A DNA stretch of 64,000 nucleotides from assembly GCF_026626745.1 (NCBI RefSeq), contig NZ_JAPNJW010000002.1:2132151-2196150 (forward strand), in the 5' to 3' direction. Each line of letters begins with the position of its first letter. Position 1 is the first letter of the stretch. A model generated the notes under the pieces. That model did not search any database. It had not been told where the DNA came from and worked only from the letters and a program-made list of their open reading frames with translations. The position numbers and the translations under genes are program-made. Positions 1 through 8,075 of this stretch are shown here, one piece after another. Source of the stretch: Nannocystis sp. RBIL2 (GTDB lineage Bacteria; Myxococcota_A; Polyangia; Nannocystales; Nannocystaceae).

Positions 1-1358
1 CGACCAGCCTCGCCGCCCCGGCACGCGAACCCCTCGTCGACCTCGCGTGGGCGCCGGCGCCGGTGCCTGCGCCCGCGTGGCCCCTCGACCAACTCGACGT
101 GCTCGGTCAGCAGCCCGTCGCCGAGCCACGCTGGTCCGAGCTCGCCGACGGCCGATTCCTGCCCTTCGTGCCGGCCGCTCCGTCCGCACACGGCCTGCGC
201 GGCGCGGTCGATCGCTCTGCCTTTCCCGCGAGCGCCGGCCGCTGTACCCCGCTCCGTGGCCTGCGCTCGCTCGTCGTCTTCGCCTGTGACGACGCCGAAC
301 GCCGTCGGCTGATCGCCGTCGACCGCGAGGGAAAAAACATCCGCTGGCAGAACCCCTATCGCGGCCGCAAGCCGGAGCAGGACGTCCACTTCGGCCTGCA
401 GACCTTGGTGATCGAGACGCGCGACGCGGGGGGCGCGGGCGAGCTGTTCGGCTACTCCCTGGCCACGGGCGAGCCGTTGTGGCGCAGCCCGCTCGCGCGC
501 GACGATCGCACGTGGTTCCACGCTGGCGGCGTCTACCGGATCGACAGCCGTCTCAGCCGGCCTTTCCTGCGCGCGTGCGACCCTGCCAGCGGCGACATCC
601 TCTGGAGCCGCGACGCCGGGTGCGGCCTTGTCCACGGGGAGGCGCTCGTGATCGAGGACGCGCGAGGCTTTCACCGCCTCGATCCCGCCACTGGCGCCGA
701 GCTTGCGACGCTCGGCCCCCCGCGGAGCCACTGCGGGTCCGCGACCGATCTCTCCTCCGCCCCGCAGATCGCCGGCGGTCGTCTCCACGACTTCACACCC
801 AGTCCGGAGTTCGCCGGAGGTCTGCGCGTGTTCGACCTGGCGACGGGACAGGAGCGATGGCGACGCGCGCACGTCGCTCCCGAGGACGTGGCGATCGACG
901 CCGACGCCGTCTACCTCCTCGAAGACGACCACTTCCTCGCCCTCGATCCGGCGACCGGCGCCGTCCGGGTCACCCTCACGCTCCAGCGGAGCACCCGTGG
1001 GCCGCGCGTCTACGCCGTGGACGATCCGACCGGCCCGTGGGTCCTCGTCGACGGACTGCACCATGCGATCGCGCTCGGGCGGGCTCTCGGGCCGGTCGTC
1101 CCCGAGGAGTTCGTCGTCCAGGGTCGGATCGTCGGCGCCGGCCTGCCCCCCGCCGGTGACCTCTGGCACCTCGTCACTCTCGGCCCGCAGCACCTGCGAT
1201 TCGACGACCAGGGTCGGTTCGAGGCCCAGGGTACCCGCTCGGTCGGCACACGGCTCGCGCTCGAGTCGACCGAGCTGAACCTCGCCGCGGCGAGCATCAC
1301 CCTGGACGGCCGCCGTCGCTACGACCTCGGCACCGTCCGCGTCCGATCACGTCGTTAG
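1..1358 (+). CDS. PQQ-like beta-propeller protein, 5' end outside the window
   Basis: The frame is open from base 3 onward, so the gene most likely starts upstream of the window; the first start codon inside it is a GTG at 63. About 450 residues are visible. Several blades show the PQQ-repeat pattern of a strand ending in an A-T/S-G turn followed by a Trp (ATGEPLWR, ASGDILWSR, ATGQERWRR), which supports a propeller fold. I recognise no catalytic residues of quinoprotein dehydrogenases, so this is better read as a binding or scaffold propeller, probably exported; the signal peptide would lie outside the window. It converges on the glycosyltransferase gene, with a hairpin array over the 35-bp gap. 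Confidence 0.7.
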   Translation, partial: TSLAAPAREPLVDLAWAPAPVPAPAWPLDQLDVLGQQPVAEPRWSELADGRFLPFVPAAPSAHGLRGAVDRSAFPASAGRCTPLRGLRSLVVFACDDAERRRLIAVDREGKNIRWQNPYRGRKPEQDVHFGLQTLVIETRDAGGAGELFGYSLATGEPLWRSPLARDDRTWFHAGGVYRIDSRLSRPFLRACDPASGDILWSRDAGCGLVHGEALVIEDARGFHRLDPATGAELATLGPPRSHCGSATDLSSAPQIAGGRLHDFTPSPEFAGGLRVFDLATGQERWRRAHVAPEDVAIDADAVYLLEDDHFLALDPATGAVRVTLTLQRSTRGPRVYAVDDPTGPWVLVDGLHHAIALGRALGPVVPEEFVVQGRIVGAGLPPAGDLWHLVTLGPQHLRFDDQGRFEAQGTRSVGTRLALESTELNLAAASITLDGRRRYDLGTVRVRSRR

Positions 1359-1368
1359 GTGCTCCTCG

Positions 1369-1406
1369 GGACACATCCCTCAGGACATGTCCTTCAGGGC
1401 AGCCTG
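1369..1406. repeat. 14-bp-period palindrome array, 3 units
   Basis: Units start at 1369, 1383 and 1397; the middle one is a perfect GGACATGTCC. The array sits between two convergent gene ends and contains the stop codon of the minus-strand gene. Confidence 0.85.
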
Positions 1407-3037
1407 ATCCGCTGGCTCGGCGCGGGCTCGCCCGAGCGCGGCGGCTCCCACACCTTCTGGATGTAGCGCAGGTTGGCCGCCGAGCGCGCGTGTCGGGGCA
1501 GCGCCGACGTCGCCGCCACCAGCCCGAGCCCGACGATCGCCCCGACCAGCACCGCGATCCGGCCGCGCAGGCCGAGCGAGCGCGGCGTCGCCAGCACGAT
1601 CAGCCCGACCAGCCCCGCCAATACGATCCAGCCGACCCCGAGCCCCGGCAGTCCGAGCCTCCCCGTCAGCGTGTACGGCGCGAAGCCCTCGCTCCACAGC
1701 GGCAGCAAGATCTCCGGCACTGGTTGATACACGTTCGTCAGGTCGAAGTGCGGCCACAGGTTCGCCGCCAGCCCGTTCGTCACCAGCGACCCGCTCGCCA
1801 GCGCCGCCGCTGCGCCCAGGCCCAGAGTCGCCGCCCAGCTGCGCGGCGGCCCGGCCAGCGCGCGCGCGGCCCCGGCCGCCCAGCCGAGCGCCAGCGCCGG
1901 CAGCACCACCACCAGGTAGCGCGGCCCGACGCGCCAGCCGCCCTCGAAGTTGAGGCTCACGCACGCCAGCAGCACCGCCGTGAACGCCGCCAGTTCGACC
2001 CTGGCCTGGAGGACATGTCCCTTGTCCCATGTCCCTCGTGCCAGCCGCCACAGCGCCCAGATCGCCAGCGGCCACAGCGGGGCCCAGCCGCACAGGCCCG
2101 ACGCCAGCGACAGCACGTGGCTCTCGATCGCGCGCCAGCTCGGCCCGACCAGGCCGAGCAGGCCCTGGCCGTGCTTCTCGGCGAACTCGGCCGTCGCGCT
2201 GTGGTGGTAGCCGGTCTTGAGCGGCCCGCCGAACACCGCCGCGTGGTACGCCAGCAGCAGCCCGGCCGGCACCGCCGCCCCGGCGATCGCCGCTGCTGCG
2301 GTCGCCCACGCGCGCGCCCGCAGCAGCCCGAACACCAGTCCTGCCGCCGCCAGCCCGGCGAACGCCGCGGTGTACTCGACCAGCACCGCCGACCCTGCCA
2401 GCGCCCCGCCGAGCGCCGCCAGCCCGGCCCGCCCCTGCTCGCGCGCCCGCACCAGCAGCAGCAGCCCCGCCCACAGCAGGCAGGCCGCCAGCTGGTGCCC
2501 GTACAGCAGGTGCGCGTAGGCGGCCGCCGGGGTCGCCAGCGCGTACAGGCCGATCGCCAGGGCCGCCGCCCGCGCCCCGTAGGCGGGGGCCAGCGAGCGC
2601 CACAGCAGCCCGCACAGCGCCAGAGTCGGCAGCACCCCGCCGAACAGCCGCGCCCACCAGGTCACCGCGCGCAGCGTCGGCCCGCTCGGACCTGCCCCTT
2701 TGGACATGTCCTTGGCGTCACCCGCCGCGCGCGCCGGGACCGGGCCCTGCGCCGTCACCCGCGCGACCGAGTAGCCGAGCGCCGCGACCACGCTGGTCCC
2801 CGGCGGCTTGTTCGGGTAGAGCGCCCCGGACGGCGCGCGGGCCGCGTCGGGGCCAGGGTCGAGGCCGAGGCCGTCGATGCGCCACGAGCCGCGCTCCACC
2901 AGGGACGCGGCCTGGAGCAGGCGCGGGCGCTCGTTGGCGTTGCGGGTCGCCTCGGCGTAGGGGAACGCGGCCAGCAGCAGCAGGGCCAGGGCGGCCAGCA
3001 GCGCCGCCCCGCCGCGGGGACATGCTCTCGGAGACAT
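1394..3037 (-). CDS. polytopic membrane glycosyltransferase-like protein
   Basis: About 547 residues dominated by hydrophobic helices, with a soluble N-terminal loop containing NERPRLLQAASL and YPNKPPGTS. The N-x-R-x-x-x-x-A and K-P-P-G pattern is common in bacterial lipid-linked-sugar transferases (GT39/GT83-like), so transfer of a sugar from a polyprenyl carrier on the outer face of the inner membrane is the likely role. The acceptor cannot be told. The start is uncertain: the first 20 residues of the longest frame (3079) are translated hairpin repeat, and the ATG at 3037 is itself inside a repeat unit; the hydrophobic segment GGAALLAAL begins just after. Two further repeat pairs lie in frame inside the gene, at 2011 and 2688. 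Confidence 0.65.
   Translation of the reverse strand: MSPRACPRGGAALLAALALLLLAAFPYAEATRNANERPRLLQAASLVERGSWRIDGLGLDPGPDAARAPSGALYPNKPPGTSVVAALGYSVARVTAQGPVPARAAGDAKDMSKGAGPSGPTLRAVTWWARLFGGVLPTLALCGLLWRSLAPAYGARAAALAIGLYALATPAAAYAHLLYGHQLAACLLWAGLLLLVRAREQGRAGLAALGGALAGSAVLVEYTAAFAGLAAAGLVFGLLRARAWATAAAAIAGAAVPAGLLLAYHAAVFGGPLKTGYHHSATAEFAEKHGQGLLGLVGPSWRAIESHVLSLASGLCGWAPLWPLAIWALWRLARGTWDKGHVLQARVELAAFTAVLLACVSLNFEGGWRVGPRYLVVVLPALALGWAAGAARALAGPPRSWAATLGLGAAAALASGSLVTNGLAANLWPHFDLTNVYQPVPEILLPLWSEGFAPYTLTGRLGLPGLGVGWIVLAGLVGLIVLATPRSLGLRGRIAVLVGAIVGLGLVAATSALPRHARSAANLRYIQKVWEPPRSGEPAPSQRIRLP
2011..2034. repeat. palindrome pair inside the glycosyltransferase gene
   Basis: GGACATGTCC at 2011 and TCCCATGTCC at 2025, 14 bp apart; encodes part of a loop between membrane helices. 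Confidence 0.8.
2688..2711. repeat. palindrome pair inside the glycosyltransferase gene
   Basis: GGACCTGCCC at 2688 and GGACATGTCC at 2702, exactly 14 bp apart, in a soluble loop of the encoded protein. Confidence 0.8.
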
Positions 3038-3097
3038 GTCCTCCGGGACCTGTCCCATCACACCTGGCCGTTCGGGCATGCCCGAGAGGACCGCCCT
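3018..3097. repeat. 14-bp-period palindrome array, 6 units
   Basis: Units at 3018, 3032, 3046, 3060, 3074 and 3088, each a variant of GGACATGTCC, with 4-bp spacers TCGG, TCCG, CATC, GTTC and GAGA. The array fills the gap between the pspA stop codon and the next gene and reaches into both. Confidence 0.9.
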
Positions 3098-3797
3098 ACT
3101 TCTTGCCCTCTTCGAGCTGTTTGGCCTGCATCTTGGCCTTCAGGGCCGAGAGCGCGTCGTCGAGGTCGTTCTTGGCGCTGAGGCCGTTCAGCTTGGCGTC
3201 GATCTGCGCCTCCTGGATCCGGCCGTCCATGTCCTCGGCGCTGACCTCGTTGAGGGCCTCCAGGCGGGCGATCTTGTTCTCGATCGCGTCCATGCGGGCG
3301 CCCGCGCCGGCGTCGCCGGGGATCGTGCTGGTCCCGCCGCTCTGCTTGCTCGCGCGGGCCTGGGCCATCAGCGTGCCGCGGCGCAGGTTCAGCGCCTTGA
3401 GCTTGCCCTTGGCGTCGGAGATGCCCTGGCGCAGGTCCTCGACCAGCTTGCGCTGCTGCACCAGCGCCTCGTCGGTCGCCTCTTTCTCCTGCGTGAGCTC
3501 GCCCTTGCGCTGCAGCGCCGCGCGGGCCAGCGTCTCGTCGCCGATCGTGATCGCCTGCTCGGCCCGCCGCTGCCACGCCGCCTCGTCGCGGGTCAGCTGC
3601 TCGAGCTTCTTCTCCATCATCTTCTGGTCGACGATCGACTGCTTGAGGTCGAGCTCCGACTTGCGGATGTTCTCGGCCAGGTCGTCGAGCATCAGGGCCA
3701 CCTCCTGGCCCGGGTCGGACACGGCCTCGACCGCGTCGTTCAGCGTGCTCTGGATGGCCTTCTTCAGGCGGCGGAACAGCCCCGGTTTCTCCGACAT
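3096..3797 (-). CDS. pspA: PspA/IM30 family protein
   Basis: 233 residues, the usual family length. The N-terminus MSEKPGLFRRLKKAIQ is the amphipathic membrane-binding helix, followed by DPGQEVALMLDDL and long heptad-rich coiled coils (roughly residues 25-210) without a signal peptide. Family members are ESCRT-III-like proteins that polymerise on the inner face of the cytoplasmic membrane and protect it from leakage under stress. No pspF or pspBC neighbour is present, so regulation of the classical Psp type is not indicated. A TAGACT hexamer on the minus strand (3840-3845) is a possible -10 site about 42 bp upstream. Confidence 0.85.
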   Translation of the reverse strand: MSEKPGLFRRLKKAIQSTLNDAVEAVSDPGQEVALMLDDLAENIRKSELDLKQSIVDQKMMEKKLEQLTRDEAAWQRRAEQAITIGDETLARAALQRKGELTQEKEATDEALVQQRKLVEDLRQGISDAKGKLKALNLRRGTLMAQARASKQSGGTSTIPGDAGAGARMDAIENKIARLEALNEVSAEDMDGRIQEAQIDAKLNGLSAKNDLDDALSALKAKMQAKQLEEGKK

Positions 3798-3915
3798 GCG
3801 CGCGTCCTCGCGGGCGCCTCGCCCGCTTTCGGTCGCCCCAGTCTAGCGCGCGGCCCGTCGCCTGTCGCGTCCGACCTTGCAAGCGCCCGCGTAACGGCCT
3901 ATCAAGGCCGCGCGG

Positions 3916-5088
3916 ATGGCAGGCGACCCTCCACCCTCGCCCGGAGCCGAGGCCGGCTCGCGCCTCGTCGGAGTCCTCGGCCACGCGCAGGCCCAGGCGG
4001 CCGTGGTGCGCGCGCTCGGCCGCGGCCAGCTGCACCACGCGCTCGTCCTCGTCGGCCCGCGCGGCGTCGGCAAGGCGACCTTCGCCCGCGGCCTCGGCTG
4101 CGCGCTCCTGTGCCCGCAACGCCCCGGCCTCGGCTGCGGCGCCTGCCCCACCTGCCAGCGCGTGCTCGCCGGCAACCACCCCGACGTCGACTGGCTGGTG
4201 CCCGACGGCAAGGCCGGCCTGATCTCCGTCGACGCCGCCCGCGCCTGCCACGTCCGCCAGACCCACGCCCCCTACGAGGGCCGCGCCTACCTCGTCGTCG
4301 TCGACCCGGCCGACGCCCTCGGCGAGGCCGCCGGCAACGCCCTGCTCAAGACCATCGAGGAGCCGCGCCCCGGGGTCCACTTCGCCCTGCTCACCACCAA
4401 CCTCCAGGGCGTGCTGCCGACGATCCTCAGCCGCTCGCTGCCGGTCCGCCTCGGCCGCCTCGACGACGACATCGTCCGCGGCATCGTCCACGCCCGCGCC
4501 GCCGACGCCCCGCCCGAGCGCCACGACATGGCCGTGCTGTTGGCCGAGGGCAGCGCCGGCGTGGCCCTCGAGCTGGCCTCCGACCCGTCGCTGGCCCGCA
4601 GCCTCGAGCTGGTCAAGCAGGCGATCACCGCCGTGCGCGCCGGCCCGCCGGCGATCTTCGGCGGCGACAACCACCCGCTGTGGCAGGCCTGGGCCGTCGC
4701 CACCGCCCCGAGCGAAGCTGTCCCCGAGGACAGCCCCGCCGAGGCCGAGCCCGAGGTCCCCGGCGCCAAGAAGAAGAAGACGTCCAAGAAGGCTGCCAAG
4801 GCCGGCGACGACGGCGACAAGCCCGCCAGCAAGAAGGACGCCCCCGCGCTGCAGCGGGCCGCGGTGCGCCGCCTGGTCGAGCTGTGGATCCTCCACGTCC
4901 GCGAGCAGCTGCGCGGCCGCCCCGGCCTGCCCGGCCTGCCGCCGCCCTCGGCCGTCGCCCCCGGCACCCTGGTCGCCGCCATCACCGCCCTGCAGCGCCT
5001 CGGCGCCCGCGTCGAGCGCATGGGCAACGTCCGCCTGATGCTCGAGCAGGGCCTGCTCGAGCAGAGCGCCCTGCTCTCCGGGACATAG
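3916..5088 (+). CDS. holB: DNA polymerase III delta-prime subunit
   Basis: 390 residues with the clamp-loader AAA+ fold: Walker A GPRGVGKATF near residue 48, the zinc-module cysteines in CGACPTC, the Walker B-like strand AYLVVVDPADAL, and NALLKTIEEP. Delta-prime is the non-hydrolysing wall of the clamp loader that places the beta clamp on primed DNA. Between the AAA+ lid and the C-terminal helical domain lies a Lys/Ala/Glu-rich insert (about residues 268-312) with KKKKTSKK, unusual for the family. The insert begins at an in-frame hairpin repeat (4714-4737), and another repeat begins at the end of the coding region and includes the TAG stop. TATCAA at 3900 is a possible -10 site, 10 bases before the ATG. 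Confidence 0.85.
   Translation: MAGDPPPSPGAEAGSRLVGVLGHAQAQAAVVRALGRGQLHHALVLVGPRGVGKATFARGLGCALLCPQRPGLGCGACPTCQRVLAGNHPDVDWLVPDGKAGLISVDAARACHVRQTHAPYEGRAYLVVVDPADALGEAAGNALLKTIEEPRPGVHFALLTTNLQGVLPTILSRSLPVRLGRLDDDIVRGIVHARAADAPPERHDMAVLLAEGSAGVALELASDPSLARSLELVKQAITAVRAGPPAIFGGDNHPLWQAWAVATAPSEAVPEDSPAEAEPEVPGAKKKKTSKKAAKAGDDGDKPASKKDAPALQRAAVRRLVELWILHVREQLRGRPGLPGLPPPSAVAPGTLVAAITALQRLGARVERMGNVRLMLEQGLLEQSALLSGT
4714..4737. repeat. hairpin pair inside holB
   Basis: CTGTCC, loop CCGA, GGACAG: units at 4714 and 4728 in the low-complexity insert, encoding VPEDS. Confidence 0.75.
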
Positions 5089-5146
5089 CCGCCGGGACAG
5101 GTGCGAAGGGGCATGCCCGCGAGGACATGCCCCTTCGGTCATCTCA
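5081..5146. repeat. 14-bp-period palindrome array between convergent genes, 5 units
   Basis: Units at 5081, 5095, 5109, 5123 and 5137. The pair at 5109/5123 extends to an 11-bp stem (GAAGGGGCATG against CATGCCCCTTC) and could act as a bidirectional terminator between holB and the lipoprotein gene. Confidence 0.85.
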
Positions 5147-5152
5147 GCGACC

Positions 5153-6363
5153 TCACCCGCAGTCGCACGCGTCGTTGAAGCAGGCGTTCGGGACGCTCGA
5201 CACCTCGGCCACGAAGACCTCGAACGCACCCTGCGCGAGCTGTGGGTTGCCGGTCACCGTCAACGTGTTGACGTGCGTCAGCGCCGGCGCGCCGGCGAGC
5301 GAGGTCAGGCCGTCGCAGCCGGCGACGAGCATGCTCTGGACCTGCAGCAGCCCGCCCAGGCCGTCCAGGCTCGTCAGCCCGTCCATACCGGGGGCGCCGC
5401 CGCAGGCGCCGATGCTGAGGATGTTGTCCAGCTTCGTCAGCCCGCCGAGCCCGGCCAGAGTCGTCACTCCGGGCATCCCGTCGAGGACGATCCAGCCCGC
5501 CTCCGTGACCCCGACGAGCGGCGACAGGTCGGTGACCCCGGGCAGATTCACCAGGGACAGGCCGTCGACTTCGGTCAACCCGAGAGCGCGGCCAGCGAGG
5601 TCACCGCCGGCAGATCCTGCAGCGAGATGTTCTGCCCCGTCAGCGAAGCGGGCAACCGCGGGCCCAGTGGCGACAGATCGGCGAGCTTGGGGCTGCTCCG
5701 GATCGTCACGGCGAACAGCGGGTGGGCCCAGCCCTCCAGCGCGCTCACGTCGGCCAGCTGCGAGTTGTCCAACAGGAACAACTTCAACGTCCCCTCGTAC
5801 GCCGGCCCGAAGCTCGGCAGCGCAGTGATGCCGAGGTTTTCCAGCGTCACCGCACCGGTCTGCGCGAGCGAGCCGAGCGCCGACAGGTCGGTCAGCTGCG
5901 GCATGTCGCGCAGGTTCAGATCGCCCACCGACTGCAGGCACGTGAACATCGGCAAGCCGGTGAGGCCCGCCCGATCGCGCACCGTCAGCGTCCCGTCGAC
6001 GCGCTGCAGGTTGGCCAGGGTGGCCACCACGACCGGGTCGGCGTCACCGTCGACGCGCAGGTTGCCCGTCACCTCCGTGACGCAGGTGAAGTCGCCCCCG
6101 GCCGCGTCGATGACCACGTCGTCCTCGATCACCAGGGCGGCCGGACACGGCGGCCCGCACAGCCCGGGCACTGCGGTGGTCTCGGTCGTCTCGGCCGTGG
6201 TCGGCGGGCCCGAGGTCGTGGGGTTCGGCTCCCCGGTCGTCCCTGGCCCCGCGCCGGTCGTGCCCGGTTCTCCGCCGCTCGACGAGCCCCCGTCGCTCTC
6301 ACCCGGCACCGGCCGCTCGGAACAGGCAAACGACAGCGCGATCCCCAGACCCAGCCAACGCAT
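5153..6363 (-). pseudogene. receptor-L-domain-like lipoprotein, frameshifted
   Basis: Paralogue of the gene at 6597-7898. It begins MRWLGLGIALSFACSERP, a lipoprotein signal with the acylated Cys at SFAC, followed by a Ser/Thr/Gly-rich linker and then leucine-rich receptor-L-type repeats (LTDLSALGSL pattern) and a Cys-rich end, CFNDACDCG. The frame stops at 5575-5577 after VTSLAALSG, and the same repeat continues at once one frame over as LTEVDGLSL. Alignment with the paralogue shows a single base missing near 5577-5582, in the run that should read GGNTTG. It is either a real frameshift or a sequencing error. The start at 6363 rather than 6366 is chosen because TACCAT lies 6 bases upstream and it matches the MR-LGL start of the paralogue. 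Confidence 0.8.
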
Positions 6364-6369
6364 CATTCG

Positions 6370-6375
6370 ATGGTA
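6370..6375 (-). promoter_or_regulatory. -10 hexamer TACCAT, leaderless type
   Basis: Six bases separate TACCAT from the ATG at 6363, so transcription would begin at or next to the start codon. Confidence 0.5.
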
Positions 6376-6444
6376 CCAGAGGTCCTGTCGCCCGGCCACC
6401 CGTGGATGGGCCGCAGCACTCCTGGCCAGGCGCAGCGGGTCGCC

Positions 6445-6475
6445 GAACATGTCCCTTTTAAAAAGCGACATGTTC
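6445..6475. repeat. long imperfect palindrome
   Basis: GAACATGTC (6445-6453) pairs with GACATGTTC (6467-6475), and the centre CTTTTAAAAAG is itself nearly symmetric. It lies about 80 bp upstream of the lipoprotein start. The arms match the palindrome family, but the spacing is 21 bp rather than 14. It could be an operator or a hairpin. Confidence 0.7.
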
Positions 6476-6517
6476 AAAGCGCGCCGACGCGCTCACGCGA
6501 TTGTCACGCCCCGCGGA

Positions 6518-6555
6518 CCGCATGCCCGCGAGGACATGCCCCTTCGGTCATCCCC
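6518..6555. repeat. palindrome array, 3 units, copy of the array at 5109
   Basis: Units at 6518, 6532 and 6546. Together with the next 35 bp it repeats 5109-5181 almost exactly, so it was copied with the gene end. Confidence 0.85.
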
Positions 6556-6561
6556 GCGACC

Positions 6562-6596
6562 TCACCCGCAGTCGCACGCGTCGTCGAAGCAAGCCA
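6562..6596 (-). pseudogene. remnant 3' end of a third lipoprotein paralogue
   Basis: Read on the minus strand this encodes ACFDDACDCG and a TGA stop, nearly the same as the last residues of the frameshifted gene (ACFNDACDCG). Nothing else of that gene is left; it abuts the stop codon of the intact paralogue at 6597. This is the scar of a duplication followed by deletion or recombination within an array of these genes. Confidence 0.75.
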
Positions 6597-7898
6597 TCAC
6601 TGGCAACCACACTCTTCATTAAAACATTCGCCCGGCACGCTGCCGACCGCGGTGACGAAGGCGTCGAACGCCGCCTCGGCCAGCAGCGGGTTGTCCGTCA
6701 CTGCGAGCTGATTGACGTGGCCGAGCGTCGGCGCGCCGCTGAGGGTCGTCAGCGCGTCGCAGTGGGCGATCGACAGCTTGCCGACGAAGGTCAGCGAGTC
6801 GAGGCCGGCCAGGCTGGTCAGGCCGTCCATCCCTTCCTTCTCGCAGTGGCCGAGGCTGAAGCTGCTCTCGACGCGCTCGAGCCCCGACAGCCCGGACAGA
6901 CTCGTCACCTGCGGCAGGCCGAACAGCGCGACCAGGCTGGCCCGCTCCAGACCGGCGAGCCCCGACAGGTCGCTCACGCCGGGCAGACCGACCAGCTGCA
7001 GCCCGCCGACGTCGACCAGCGATTTCAGCACCTCGAGCGACGTCACCGCCGGCAGGTCGATCAGCGACACGCTGTAGAACTGCTGCGGATCGCCCAGGAC
7101 ACCGGCCAGCGGCGACAGGTCGGCCAGCGCCGGGCTGTTCTGGATCACCAGGGTGGGCAGCACCGAGGTCCAATTCGCCGCCGCGCCGAGGTCCGTCAGC
7201 GCCGGATTGTCGCGCAGGAACAGCTCGCCTGCGCCCGTGAAGCCGGGGCCGAAGCTCGGCAGGCTCGTGATCCCGAGGCCGTCGAGCGTGACCGAGAACG
7301 AGAAGTCGAGCCGCGACAGGCCTGACAGATCTGCCAGCTGCGGCATGCCCTGGACCGTCAGCTCGTTGACGCGCTCAAGGCACGCGAACGCGGAAAGATC
7401 GGCGAGCCCCGGCTGGTCGCGGATGGTGAGGTTGCCTGCGATCTGGCGCAGGTTCACCAGCGTGGCCACGTCGGCCGGCGACGCATCGGCGTCGATCCGC
7501 AGGTTGCCCTGGACCACCGTCACGCAGGAGAAGTCGCCGGGCGTGGCGCCGACGTCGAGGTTGCCCTCGAACGCCAGCTCGGCCGGGCACGGCGGCCCGC
7601 ACGACGTCGGAAAGCCAGTGGTGAACTCGGTGGTCACCGCGGTCGTCACGTCGAACGTCGTCGTCGGCAGCTCGCCGGTGGTCGGGTCGCCGGGCGACGT
7701 CGGCGTGGTCATCGGCAGCGGCGTGGTCGTCGGCGACTCCGTCGTCGGTGACAGCGTCGTCGGCGACAGCGTCGTCGGCGACGGCTCCCCCGTCGTCGTC
7801 ATCGCACCGGTGGTGGTCGACTCGCCGGCGCTCTCACCCGGCAGCGGACGCTCGGAGCACGCAGACAACAGCACGACCACCAGACCCAATATGCGCAT
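6597..7898 (-). CDS. receptor-L-domain-like lipoprotein with Thr-rich linker
   Basis: 433 residues. MRILGLVVVLLSACSERP is a lipoprotein signal peptide (acylated Cys in LSAC). A linker of about 100 residues rich in Thr, Pro, Ser and Val follows, then CGPPCPAELAFEGNL and leucine-rich solenoid repeats of roughly 25 residues (DLSGLAGLERA, VTSLSGLSGLERV) like receptor L domains, ending in a Cys-rich tail CFNEECGCQ. It is an outer-surface binding protein by fold; the ligand is unknown. Same architecture as the upstream frameshifted paralogue. The start is fixed by homology with that gene and by a TATCTT hexamer 6 bases upstream. Confidence 0.8.
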   Translation of the reverse strand: MRILGLVVVLLSACSERPLPGESAGESTTTGAMTTTGEPSPTTLSPTTLSPTTESPTTTPLPMTTPTSPGDPTTGELPTTTFDVTTAVTTEFTTGFPTSCGPPCPAELAFEGNLDVGATPGDFSCVTVVQGNLRIDADASPADVATLVNLRQIAGNLTIRDQPGLADLSAFACLERVNELTVQGMPQLADLSGLSRLDFSFSVTLDGLGITSLPSFGPGFTGAGELFLRDNPALTDLGAAANWTSVLPTLVIQNSPALADLSPLAGVLGDPQQFYSVSLIDLPAVTSLEVLKSLVDVGGLQLVGLPGVSDLSGLAGLERASLVALFGLPQVTSLSGLSGLERVESSFSLGHCEKEGMDGLTSLAGLDSLTFVGKLSIAHCDALTTLSGAPTLGHVNQLAVTDNPLLAEAAFDAFVTAVGSVPGECFNEECGCQ

Positions 7899-7904
7899 CT
7901 TCCA

Positions 7905-7910
7905 AAGATA
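7905..7910 (-). promoter_or_regulatory. -10 hexamer TATCTT, leaderless type
   Basis: TATCTT, six bases, then ATG at 7898 on the minus strand. Confidence 0.55.
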
Positions 7911-8063
7911 GCACGGGCCCTGGCGACGTCCGGCGCCAGTCCGGCGCGAACTCGACCCGCCAGCGCGAGAACGACGGTACGCGACGGCTGAGCCGCGTGC
8001 GAGCGCCGTGCTGAAGCACGATGAAAGCAGCGCCGCGCCTTGAGCTGCGCCCCCGACCTCGTC

Positions 8064-8069
8064 TACGAT
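8064..8069 (+). promoter_or_regulatory. -10 hexamer TACGAT, leaderless type
   Basis: TACGAT, six bases, then GTG at 8076; supports GTG over the upstream TTG at 8040. Confidence 0.45.
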
Positions 8070-8075
8070 CGCCGC

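Noticed and set aside
3038..3079. N-terminal extension of the glycosyltransferase to 3079
   Set aside because: The extra residues are translated hairpin repeat; a later start fits the membrane protein better.
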